Positions 45,432 through 55,715 of a DNA stretch of 64,000 nt are shown here, piece after piece (within the stretch, counting starts at the first letter, position 1; every line of letters starts with the position of its first letter). The notes beneath the pieces are model-generated. The model did no database searches, had not been told where the DNA came from, and was given only the letters and a program-made list of their open reading frames with translations. The translations under genes and the position numbers were made by a program. Location: positions 7,514,149 through 7,578,148 of the forward strand of contig BDGG01000001.1 of NCBI GenBank assembly GCA_001949185.1, read 5' to 3'. This DNA comes from Ramazzottius varieornatus. Its lineage: Eukaryota > Tardigrada > Eutardigrada > Parachela > Ramazzottiidae.

Positions 45432-46061
45432 TCATGGAGATATCGGGCGCTGTGGTTCCTTTTGGCCATATTTTTTTTGTGTGCCGAGTGCGACACTTCG
45501 ACGACGATGCTTCTCCGTGATACAGATAAGCTTCGCAAACACCCATCTCTTCCATCTTCGCTTTTTACGTGAAAGGAAGCGCGAGAGACTTTCTTTCGTG
45601 GTGAACAGGCCATTCTTTGGCGTGTCGAGAGGGGCGTGTGACAAGGCCATAGAGGACAGAATAGGCTGGAAGATCAATCCGCCAGTGTATGCAACCAAAC
45701 ATCTCCCAGCTAGGTCTTCTTGTTCTCCCAACAGAGTACCCTGTAATTGTGTGTTATAGTGAGACCTCCGATCGTCGTAATTTTAATACCAGTACGCCTC
45801 ATTGCACCCCGAGCCCTCCTCCGTTTTCGTTCTGTGACACCGTATCCACAAAGTTGCTCTTCTGTTTCTTTCCTACTCAGGATCTTCTTCTGTATCGATA
45901 ATTCATTTTTCGCGTCAATTCGCAAAGCGTACACTGCCGAATGGAAGTAAGTTTTTGCTCCGGTTTTACCCGTGGGGAGAACTCTCCAGTTCGGAATGAA
46001 GCTCCATACTGGACAGACCTGTCGTTCATCTGAATTTTAATTTCGAAAAGTGAACGGAAAG

Positions 46062-46170
46062 GGAGACTCTGCAAACTCGACAAGATCGTTTTCCGAAGTG
46101 GCGCAAGTTGTCAGTTGCTTCTGCTGGAAGCCTGCGCCACTTGGTAAAGTCGATCTTTACCGAGTTCCCA
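46062..46170. repeat. Foldback element, upstream of NIM1 gene
   Basis: GCAAACTCGACAAGATCGTT, CCGAAGTGGCGCAAG ... GCCTGCGCCACTTGG, then GATCTTTACCGAGTTCCC. It lies about 200 bases before the NIM1 start codon. Confidence 0.78.
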
Positions 46171-46374
46171 AATATTCTCCCAGATCTTAATAAAACATGG
46201 ATGAAACATTCGAAGCTATCCCCTTCGGAGTCTGTGGGCGGAAATGCAACTATAGATCCTCTTTTATAATATTTTATCTGGAAACTGGAAACGTCAGTTG
46301 AAGATGGTCGAACGTAGCATTCGAAGAGAAGTGATGCTTTAACGTCTTTGTGATATTTTAGATGATTTTACGTG

Positions 46375-49300
46375 ATGCATCCTGAGCCGCACCTCCGGAC
46401 AGGCAGCGTACCGCTTGGGCCACCGCCTGGTCAGCCGATGCCCAACAGTCTGCAAGTGGGCGAAATGCCCTCCGTTGAGCCGGAACCCGACGAAGTTCCT
46501 TCACCATCCAGCGAGCTCCACAAAAGTACCTTGCATCCACGACGTCGCCGCCATGGCGGATCTAAACGGCTATCCATACCCGTTGTGGTGTCCCCTCTGG
46601 TACCCAGCTCTTCTCTCATGATCCTCGAAACGAAAGATCCGCCACTTCCCGCCGCGCTCCTGCTTAGTGACGATGAGGACGAGGAAGTGCCTGAAGCCGA
46701 AGCTGAAGAAGCGCTGGATGAGGTCGAAGACAATGCGGTGATGAAGCGGTATGAAGCCAGAAGGTCAGTCGGTGAAACAATAACAATATTTTTTGGAACG
46801 CAGAAATGCGGCAAGAAGGGAATCCAGCTCGATCCATTGTTGTGAAACTGCAATAAAAGTAATAAAGACTGTTCAAACTTCAAATGCAGTGGCGTACGTT
46901 GGCGGTGTTACTGATCGGTAGCGTGCGCCACTTGATATGTACGATCTGATCGAGTTTGCCTGTTGAGCTCCCAAACACTCAAAAGAAAGCCGGTGGAATT
47001 GTTCAACAGTGTCGTTGCTTTCAGGACGTCGTTCGACAGAAGGGCGAGTTTGAGCTTGAAAGGCAAGTCTAAGTCCTTGGGGGAAGTAGCCGGCTCAGCT
47101 GCGGCAGCCAAAGACAAGCGAACGAGGAAGTTGACAGCTTACGAGCAGGTCTCCCAAGAGCTGGCTCATGACAAAAGGACCCTGAAGGAGATAACCCTGG
47201 GCAGACGTGTGGGTTTCTACCGGATAAGGACAGAGCTGGGCTCGGGGAACTTCTCGCAGGTCAAAATGGCCGTCCACGCCCTTACCCGAGGTACCAAACT
47301 ATTTTCATATTTTTATTGTTCACTTTTCAGACCAATTAAGAGCTCACAACGCAACCAGATCGTTGCCTGAAGTGGTACACGCTTTCAGCCGATGATATTG
47401 AGCAGGTGCGCCACATGAGAAAACGATCTTGCGAGTTCGATTGCCAGAGTGGCGCACGTTTCTTGTGTTGTTAGCTGAAAGCGTACGCCACTCGGAGAAA
47501 CGATCTGATCTGGTGTGTTTGCCGAGCCATGGTCTTTTCGTTTGAGGTTAGTCCTTTGAGCTTCTTGATTGGCCAGAGAGTTTTAGTTTTCAGTCGGATG
47601 TTTTTTCTTTCGAGGAATCTTTGAGTTTAAAATTAGCGTTCAGGTTACTGATGGGCTGGTTTTACGATACTTCGGAAGGTGTGTGAAACCTGACCCGTGC
47701 AAACCCGTCACATCCGTCACGTAGGCCCAAAAGAGGGTGGCAGGTATTTTTTTGCGGGTTCTTTCAACGGCTGAAAGGGTTGCTTCAAGACATGCCGCCG
47801 GAAATGTTGAGAGTCGTACTGCGACTTCCGGCAACGTCATTTAATTTTGCTAGACTTCCCTTTCAAGTTGGCGCATAATGGAGAACGGAGTGTGTCTTGT
47901 TTTACAGAAAAAGTGGCCATCAAGATATTGGATAAATCACGTCTGGACCAGAAAACGCAGCGTCTAGTGGCACGCGAAATTGCCAATATGGAGAGAGTCC
48001 ATCATCCCAACATTGTCCGCCTCTACGAAGTGGTGGAGACATTAGCCAAGTTGTATCTGGTCATGGAGTACGCCGGCGGCGGCGAACTCTTTACCAGAAT
48101 TACCAACGAAGGCCGCTTCAAAGAAGCGGATGCCATGCCGCTGTTTGCTCAAGCCATCTCCGCCATGGATCACCTGGTAAGAAATACTACCTTCTCTGCT
48201 TCGCCTCCTTCGAGTGAATTTTCAGTGCCGTTATGCACCCCAAAAAGGCCACTGGATAGTTTCAAACAGCACGATCAAATTCTCCAGACTGAAAACGCTC
48301 TCGGTTACTTACCTGCAAACACGCTTGCCATATGAGTAGACGGTCAAGTGTATGCAGGTGCTGAAAGAGTGTCTTGCACGTACCTGCATACACAGATCCC
48401 GTAGTCGACGTACGACTTGGTGTAGGCAAATTTACAAATATGGCCATGGTCTGTTTTACGATGTTCCAAGTGTTTCGATTCACTTCTTCGTTCACAGCAT
48501 GCCATGAATATCATTCATCGCGACTTGAAGGCCGAGAACGTCTTCTTTTCGGGACCAAATACCATCAAAGTGGGCGACTTTGGCTTCAGCACCATCAGCC
48601 TGCAAGGTCAAGCCTTAACGACCTTCTGCGGCTCGCCGCCGTATGCCGCGCCCGAGCTCTTCCGGGATGAGAGCTACGAAGGTCGGCCGGTGGATGTGTG
48701 GGCCATGGGTATCATGCTCTACTTCATGGTCACGGGTATGCTGCCCTTCCGTGGAGAAACAGTGGGCAAACTGAAGAAAGCCATCTTGGAAGGTGATCGC
48801 TCATTAACATTTCCCTTCTCTTTGTGTCTTGTCAGCTGTGGTGTCATGTGGTGCGTCGTCCTGTCTGTTGAAGACACTGTCTATGACTCCCCGGGCAAGT
48901 AATTCTTCCGTGCAATCGCTCACAAATCTTTTGCTCAAAATGCCACAGCTACCTCCGGTGGAATTAATGGGGTCGTTTACAAAAATTACCAGAAAATATT
49001 CACATCGGTTTTTTCTTCCCACAAAACTGTATCTAATGAATAAGTGAGCGTCTCAAATCTTTTAAATCAATCCAAAGGTCTTTCTGTCTTGTCACTGTCT
49101 TCAAGATAAAATTTTCATCCTCAAGGTTCTCCTCATAATGGAATAGAATGGATTCTGGTTCTCATCAATTTTCCGAAAATTTTTGAATTTTACACCTCTC
49201 GTGAAATTCGCAGTTCACTACCGCCAGACCGATTTTTTGTAACCGTTTTCCTACGATATTTCACAGGAGTATACCTGACACCGACCTATCTGTCACCGCA

Positions 49301-50050
49301 CTGCATGGAGCTGATCACGGCTTTACTACGTCCCGTTGCCTCCGATCGACCTTCGGTTCATGCCATGCGTCGTTTCCCATGGCTGCAAGGTGCTTCATAT
49401 CCCGAGCCTCTGAAACCCTTCACACTCAATCCAGATGATATAATGCACGGTAAGCTCTTCCTCGATACCCAACGAAACACATTATCATACTCCTTATTTC
49501 CGTACCCAGTTTAAATTTCGACTGGGTCGCTACGCTTTCTCCCCTGCTTACAACATGGGAAAGCGTGGGGGTCCGTTAACCTTTTTGCTCGGGTCATCCT
49601 GCTTTGTTCTCGTTCTTTTGCCTTGTTGACAAGTCGGTTTGCTATCGATAATCTCTATCTTGCTGTTTAGCAGATAACGTTCCCAGCGAGGAGAAGCAAG
49701 CGCGGAAGGTGCTGAAAGAGCTGGGTATCACGCGCGACGTGATCCAGAAATCGATGGGCAAGCAATCACGCTCCAGCATCACCGGCACCTACCGCATTGT
49801 TCTGCATCGCATACAGAAGCAGGCGCTGGGTATCCAGTACGAAGAGTACGCCGGCATGGCTAATGATGCCACCGAGTCGGCTCCTTCAGCCTTGAACACC
49901 ATGCAAAGCGCCCCATCGACGGCCAAGTCACGCTTCGGTAGAACGAAGGTTAGTCCGCTCGACGCCCTGCAGAACAATGGCGCCAAGAACGCCACCAAGA
50001 TGAACTTCGGTGGCGGGAATAAAGTCTCGAGGCTGTGTGTTATTCTGTGA
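46375..50050 (+). CDS. NIM1K: NIM1-type serine/threonine kinase
   Basis: Six exons, 46375-46763, 47025-47290, 47908-48176, 48498-48792, 49267-49449 and 49674-50050, close to 592 residues, longer than vertebrate NIM1K because of acidic N-terminal and extended C-terminal regions. The segment before the kinase (TLKEITLGRRVGFYRI) is typical of NIM1. Kinase motifs are ELGSGNFSQV (glycine loop), VAIKIL (ATP lysine), HRDLKAEN (catalytic loop), DFGFS and the activation loop LTTFCGSPPYAAPE, whose Thr is the LKB1 site in this AMPK-related family. All residues needed for activity are present. The protein ends RLCVIL, a CaaX-type prenylation signal. Foldback repeats sit in introns 1 and 2. Confidence 0.93.
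46884..46976. repeat. Foldback element, NIM1 intron 1
   Basis: Core AATGCAGTGGCGTACG ... TAGCGTGCGCCACTTG; right arm ACGATCTGATCGAGTTTGCC with GAGCTCCC. Confidence 0.75.
47339..47530. repeat. Foldback array with two modules, NIM1 intron 2
   Basis: Module 1 is GAAGTGGTACACGCTTTC ... CAGGTGCGCCACATG; module 2 is AGAGTGGCGCACGTTTC ... AAGCGTACGCCACTCGG. They are joined by CGATCTTGCGAGTTCGATTG. The array ends TGTGTTTGCCGAGCC. Confidence 0.8.
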
Positions 50051-50310
50051 TGAATTTTAAGATGGTTTCAAGTTTTGCCGGCTTTTCGGTGCCAAAACTG
50101 CTCTTACGCTTTACGCATAAGGTACCACAGTATGTGTGGCTTTATTGGTCTTTCAGTATTTTCCGGTCCCTCGACAAATGTGCCAATGCTGATCCGTTCC
50201 AATTTGCCGGTTAAAACTTGCATAAAGTTAGAAGAATCTTATGCTCATTTACTGTTCACGGAATGCCGACTACAAGTCCTGTTAACCACTGGTGTAAAAA
50301 AGTGGGAACC

Positions 50311-50412
50311 AGGCAAACTTGTTTTACCAAGTGGCGCACACCTTCAGCCAATAAGGATAAAGACTTGCGCCATTGGAGGTAACGGTATGGTTCGGTTCGT
50401 TTGCCAACATCC
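50311..50412. repeat. Foldback element, downstream of NIM1
   Basis: AGGCAAACTTGTTTTACC, AAGTGGCGCACACC, loop TTCAGCCAATAAGG, then ACTTGCGCCATTGG and GGTTCGTTTGCCAACATCCC. Confidence 0.75.
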
Positions 50413-50871
50413 CAAGCTGTGTTGGACCGACTCGACTACGAAATGAATTTTTTTTATTGCTTCGTGCTGTTATCATTCCTCGCAGTTTTTCAAAACTCCG
50501 AAAGACTGATTTGTAAAAACTTGGCCATTCCCATCGATACAACCCAGCGCGTATGGCTAGGTTAAAACTACATGAATATTTCATACAACTATGGTATCCC
50601 CCTTCTTGCTTGCGATAGTCCTGTCAGCCTCCCAAGTGAGCGCTCTTACAGCGTCCATCGGTACCGGAGGCATGTCGCTGCATGTGGCAACTGGTACTGT
50701 TGCCCGCTGGGGCATGGCTTCTTGCTGAAACACGAAGCACTCACCTTCACTGATGCCTGGCTTGGAATGACCATCATCTTCAGAAAATAAACTGAATGCG
50801 TACCCTCTCAATAACAGTAGTTTCTCCAGCTAAAACCCATTGATGAATGGGACGTCAGCAAAGGAATTTTT

Positions 50872-50968
50872 CCAGATCGTCTTCCGAGAGACGCACGCTC
50901 TCAGTCAATACCGTGCGCCACTTGAAGTGACGATCTGGGTGAAACCATTTGCCGGCGTCCCGTATGAC
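50872..50968. repeat. Foldback element, diverged
   Basis: CCAGATCGTCTTCCGAGAG, ACGCACGCTC ... CCGTGCGCCACTTG, then ACGATCTGGGTGAAACC and TTTGCCGGCGTCCC. Confidence 0.7.
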
Positions 50969-51442
50969 GGAAATCAAGACGAGCACGTTGGACGATAACT
51001 CACGATGGCGAGGATCGTGAAAGCCATCAGGAAGGACAGCGGAAAGGTCTTTATTTTTAAAAAGTAAGGATGACGAGCCGCAGGATGGAAAGTTAGGTTT
51101 TGACAGAGCAAGACGAGAAACAGAACTAAGCAGTCCGTAAGTTCTTATACAAGTCTGAAGTGTAGTCGTCACTCATTTAAAACTAAGAATAATGTTGGCT
51201 ATATCCTGTTTTGAAAGGGGCGCGGCTCTGATTTAGCTGCGACCACGACCCGGTAATGACCTGGAACATTCTTTTATTCGGAAACCAAAGTGCATCAGGA
51301 TTCGGAATTTTGTTGGTCTGCGAGTAAAGTCCCTTCTGGCGGAAATCGTTCTCCCGAAATAAACTAGCTTCAGAAACACTGAAGCAGTATGATGATGCAG
51401 GAAAAGGCACAAAGTATCGATACGACAGAGTACCGCAACTTC

Positions 51443-54375
51443 CTATTGAAATGGTATGGGGATCCAGGAATGTGGAGCGGCCATGAAGGAAATCTGCAGA
51501 AAGGAATTTCGCAGACAGATCTGGATAGGGGTGCGGCAAAACGGGCATTCGGTCAAGACTTTGGCGCACTCCTCGCAGCTGCCGAAATGCCTGCACGGCT
51601 TCAGCAGCATACAGGTGGTTCGATCCAGGCATACTTTGCATTCGTCAGCGACAGAACTTGGCGGTTTCGAGTCCTTTGACTGTGGAGAAGGACCTGGGCT
51701 TCTAGCTCGAGAAGAACCGACGTCGCCGGCCGTGTCGCTGTGAGGCGCAGTCCGCGCTGTCTTTCCGTCCCACCAGACTCCATCTTTCTTCTTCTGCTCC
51801 AAGTAGTTCTTTTGCTGGGTGTATTTCTTACAAATATACTGATACACAACGTCCGGTTAACTGTTGTTCATTGTAGGGGTCCGTCAAACACTTGGAGATT
51901 CGGCAAACGAAATATTCATGACCATCATCTCAAGTGGCGCACTGTTTCGGTATTTTCGACTGAAAGCGTGCGCGCCACTTGTGATAACGGTCGTCTACGC
52001 TCGCTTGCCGGTTTCTCATTTCTCTAAATGTCTGAACTGGAACGATATTACGATAAAGGGAGCACAGAATCACGGTCTTACCTTTCGTCCATCGAGTGTC
52101 ATGTGGCGTTTGGCCAAAATCGTTTCGTTCACGTTCGCTTGTTTGAAAGACAGGAAAGCACACGCATTGCTGATTGTTGGTTGGTTTTTCGAGGGACGAA
52201 ACCAGTAGTGCTCCACCTGAAACAAGCAACACATTGAATTTTGTCGAACTGTATTCTTAAAGATAGTAGTCCCTCTGTACTGTCGTGGAGGTACCTCGCC
52301 ATAAGTAGCCACCAGAAGTTTCTCAAAGTCTTTTTCGGACATGCACGAAGATAGTCCTTGAACAAATATTTTATAATCTCTTTTGTTGCGCTGTTGAGCC
52401 TCCTGTAAAGCACAATCAGAATTACATGTGGCTTCCGGAAAGCCAAAGGAAGGAAATGCGCAAGTTGCGCGCATTATCGGTGATTTTTAGCTGTAAGCGT
52501 CCGCCATTCCGGAACAAAAAGTATTGTCGAGTTTGCTACGCCAAGTGCCGCACGTGTCAGTGATTTTGGCTGTGAACGTGCGCCACCTGGGAAAGCGATC
52601 TGGTTGAATTTGTTTGCTGAGTGTGAATATCCTTCAAATCCTGTACCTCATCGTATTCCAAAAGCTCAATCGAGGTTCCTTTGACATAGTGGAGTTTTTG
52701 CGCGAAGACCTTATTGACGATATGTCCATGTTGGAAGTTGACATAGGCGTGTCCCTTACTTCGCTTATTAGCATCCCTGGGGATCTTGATATTGCTCACT
52801 TCGGAAGGCTTGTCACAGAACTGGACGAAGTGCACACGCAGATCGGCTTCCGTTATGTGTGGCGGTAGCTTCCTGACGAATATTGTCCTACAAACGAGCA
52901 TGAAAAAGTCCGACGTGATATGACTAGATATTCAAGCACGTGAAGGACCGTGACTCGTTACTTGTGATTATAACGTACTTCGAAATGCCCTTTTTGCGCT
53001 GTCGCTCTGGTGGAGGCTCCAGTGAGATTACCGGTTCGGCGGATACAGCAATCGGCACTTTCGGCTGAATCACTGGACATTCGGCTGGAACATCTTTCTT
53101 GGTTATTTCCTTAATTCTATAAGCGATAAGATAAAGGACCGTCGAATAGACACAAGGAACTGACAATCTTTGAGGGCAACACGAAGCGTCCCGATATACG
53201 ATTGAAACCCAGTAGGTACAGAGCACGAAAGGCAACGAAACGATGTACGGTACCTGATATCAGTCTGAATTCTAATATTCTGTAGTTTGTCGATAGTGGT
53301 TCCCTGTCGGAACATGGCACAATTCGTTCAACGGTGATAAAGCTTTGTGGTTGGTAATTGTACGAAGGACTTACCAAATTCTTAATGTAGCCAACTAGCT
53401 GGTCTGCATCCATGCATGCAGCAATTTTTCCACCTATCGCGTCCGACATATGCTCCAGCTTATTGAAGAGAAATCCCACAGGAGCATTAATATCTGGAAG
53501 AAGTCTCAAAGATCAAATTTTTCCAGTTTGATCTGAAAATTTCAGTGGATGCACCTGTCATGAATTCTGTGATATTGCTTGGATAATCAAGTCCCCTTGC
53601 GCTTCTACGGCAAAATCTACAAGTAAAAACACCAACAAAGGATGTACCTGGTACATATGTCAATTACCGGCCGAACTTACTCTGTCTGTGAAGACGCCGG
53701 CATGCGAGGAACTTCGATTTCCCTGAAGCTTGGTCCCACCTGCAAAAACTTTCGATGTATGGAAAACCGGCATACAGAGTCGGCAAGATTGTTTGCCCAA
53801 GTGGCGTATGTTTCAAGTGTTATTGGCCGGAAGCGTGCGTCACTTCAGAGAACGATCCTGTCGAGTTTGTTTGCCGAGCTCCCAAATACACAATTGCCAG
53901 ATTTGCAACTGGAGTTTCTTTATTGTCCAGGTGTTAGCTACATCTAAGAGATTCGAGCTATATCCTCTCACCATGCGAATGCTCCGTTCTTCGGCAGGGA
54001 AACCGATTGTTCCCTCGTAATTCGCGAGGAAATTAGGCCCTGGTGCTCTGGGTCGAGGTGTAATGTTGATAGGAAGTCCGATAACTGGATGTCGATTAAC
54101 AGGCTGATGTAGATACTGTGAACAATACTCCAGATCGAGCGACCATATTTATAAAAACGATGCAAAAGAAAGAAGCCGGAAGAGACCTGAAATTCCCCAG
54201 CGTTCGGGGGCCACAAAATAGGATAACCATAGTTCGGCTGCATAAAACGAAGATGCCCTTGCATATCGCTAATGGTCGATGGCCGCGAGGCAGTTGGCAT
54301 ACGAGTAAGCTGAAGATATTGTGGTGTAGTATCCGTCGTGGAGCGGCGAACGTGCGGCGGGGCGTGTGGAAGCAT
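51443..54375 (-). CDS. RRM-RRM-RING protein, tandem copy A
   Basis: Eleven minus-strand exons, (54402)54375-54187, 54115-53972, 53739-53681, 53616-53555, 53493-53375, 53303-53254, 53116-52979, 52887-52647, 52402-52295, 52216-52082 and 51838-51443, join with all phases closing. The product is about 546 residues if the ATG at 54375 is used; an upstream exon is possible. The N-terminal third is disordered and Pro-rich. A helical segment (FLFNKLEHMSDAIGGKIA) and a basic linker (ERQRKKGISK) follow. RRM1 has RNP2 TIFVRKLP and RNP1 KGHAYVNF; RRM2 has KIFVQGLS and ACAFLSF. The C-terminal C3HC4 RING is CKVCLDRTTCMLLKPCRHFGS cut at its Cys/His ligands, then CEECAKVLTECPFC. The RING resembles the IAP/MEX3 type. 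A role as an RNA-binding ubiquitin ligase is inferred. Confidence 0.82.
51893..52022. repeat. Foldback element, intron before the RING exon of gene A
   Basis: GGAGATTCGGCAAACGAA, then CAAGTGGCGCACTGTTTC, loop GGTATTTTCGACTG, AAAGCGTGCGCGCCACTTG and CGCTCGCTTGCCGG. Confidence 0.78.
52450..52630. repeat. Foldback array with two modules, intron between RRM1 and RRM2 of gene A
   Basis: Module 1 is GCAAGTTGCGCGCATT ... AAGCGTCCGCCATTCCGG; module 2 is CAAGTGCCGCACGTGTC ... GAACGTGCGCCACCTGG. The link is TATTGTCGAGTTTGCTACGC and the end TTGAATTTGTTTGCTGAG. Confidence 0.78.
53766..53884. repeat. Foldback element, intron 3 of gene A
   Basis: CATACAGAGTCGGCAAGATT, CCCAAGTGGCGTATG, loop CAAGTGTTATTGGCC, GGAAGCGTGCGTCACTTC and GTCGAGTTTGTTTGCCGAGC. 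The right outer arm is near-consensus. Confidence 0.82.
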
Positions 54376-54402
54376 GAGGCGGGGAAAATGCGAACCTGTG
54401 CT

Positions 54403-55715
54403 CTACAAGGAAGATACGGTTAAAATCTTGACCAAAATTTGCAACGGATTCCCCCGATAACGACGGTTCACAAGTTGTTAGAACAAGTATACAACTGACG
54501 TCTTTTCTAAACAATCCGGGAACTCGGCAAACAGACTGGACGGGTAGGATTTTTTTACAATTATCGAACCGAAAGAAGCGAAACGCTCCCCGATATCACA
54601 CGAGAAGCTGAAGACGGGCGGAAGTGACACTGGGTTTCCCGATTAGAGAGAAAACGACGCAACTGAATATTTTTCCGTGTGCAACAAGTGAAGATTACCA
54701 GCTGACATGGCTGTTCCAGACCGACGAGACTCGCGGCTGTCGCGATCATAGAAAGGCGAAATACAGTAAATCATGGGAGCTCCAAAATCAGATTGAGTCA
54801 TCAGAGGGCCTTTAAATGCAGATGGCCAGACTAGCCAGCCGCCAGAGCACGAACCCCAGCGAGACCAGAGAAAGATGGCCGACGGATAGACTAACGAAAG
54901 GAAACTCGTAATCATGAAAACTAGCAAACGCTTGACAGTCGGTTGCCAAATGCACCGTTCCGGTGTGAATCATGTCAACAATACGGTGAATCATGTCAAC
55001 AATACGGTGAAAACAATACGGTGAATCATGTCAACAATACGGTGAAAACAATACGGTGAATCATGTCAACAATACGGTGAAAACGGCAGTCGATCGTGCG
55101 ACAACAAAAGTCGCCGTCCAGGCGTCTACCCGGAGGCACGAAATCAGAATATTACTGTACTTCTGCCTGCTTGTACCGGTAGATAAGAGAATTTCGATAC
55201 GTACTATTCGTGCTTTATGCTCTCATAGATCGAAGTTTGACGGTCTGCGGGTAAATGGTTCCACAAGTTTCCATAAATCTTATGCATGAATTTTGTGACG
55301 AATACATAGGAATTTGCGATCTTGACTACACCAAAGGACCGCGCGCAGACCATCCTAAAAACTCTTCGCATTAGCGAGGATTCATTTTGCATGCGTCTAG
55401 TACAGTATGGCTTCAACAATCTTTTCCGACATTCAAGACGAATTTCCATAATCATCAGAGTAAAACTAAATAAGTCATCTCAGCTTGGCTGTGTCAAAGA
55501 AAGCACGTAAAATCAGGAACTTAATCTATGCCGTAAAGATCTAGATAAAAGGCTTTCCGAATGAAAAAGACAAGACATATTTAAAGTTTCGGTCGACAGG
55601 TCAATCAACAGTTCAAAAACAGTATTTCAAATAGTATTCCCGAAACAATAGCATTCTACACTGACCTGCGACGTTCGTCCTAAAGGATCGGTAGTTTAAA
55701 GCTAACCTCACAATT
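54403..55715. other. Spacer between the tandem RRM-RING genes
   Basis: This is upstream flank of gene A and downstream flank of gene B. It contains a half foldback end (AACTCGGCAAACAGACTGG near 54522) and the 21/14-bp tandem repeat. No zinc-ribbon exon like that of gene B is visible here on the minus strand. Confidence 0.45.
54966..55085. repeat. Composite tandem repeat, alternating 21- and 14-bp units
   Basis: The units are AATCATGTCAACAATACGGTG (21 bp, trimmed here to ATCATGTCAACAATACGGTG) and AAAACAATACGGTG (14 bp). They share the CAATACGGTG half. The order reads long, long, short, long, short, long, short. The copies are almost perfect, so the array is young. Confidence 0.9.

Larger units (their letters stand above)
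42431..46374. other. Gene-poor 3.9-kb interval
   Basis: I find no convincing gene. Open frames at 42911-43174, 43882-44283 and 44912-45325 (all minus) lack known motifs and splice partners. Supported contents are an inverted CRE pair (43461-43528) and two foldback repeats (45312, 46062). It may hold regulatory sequence or untranslated exons of the flanking genes. Confidence 0.4.
50051..51442. other. Convergent spacer between NIM1 and RRM-RING gene A
   Basis: This contains two foldback repeats and the 3' flanks of two convergent genes. A pair of overlapping open frames at 50572-50811 (one on each strand) shows no motif I recognise, so no gene is called. Confidence 0.4.

Noticed and set aside
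51450-51743. Plus-strand frames over the RING exon of gene A
   Set aside because: They are antisense shadows. The minus strand gives a complete C3HC4 RING with correct spacing.
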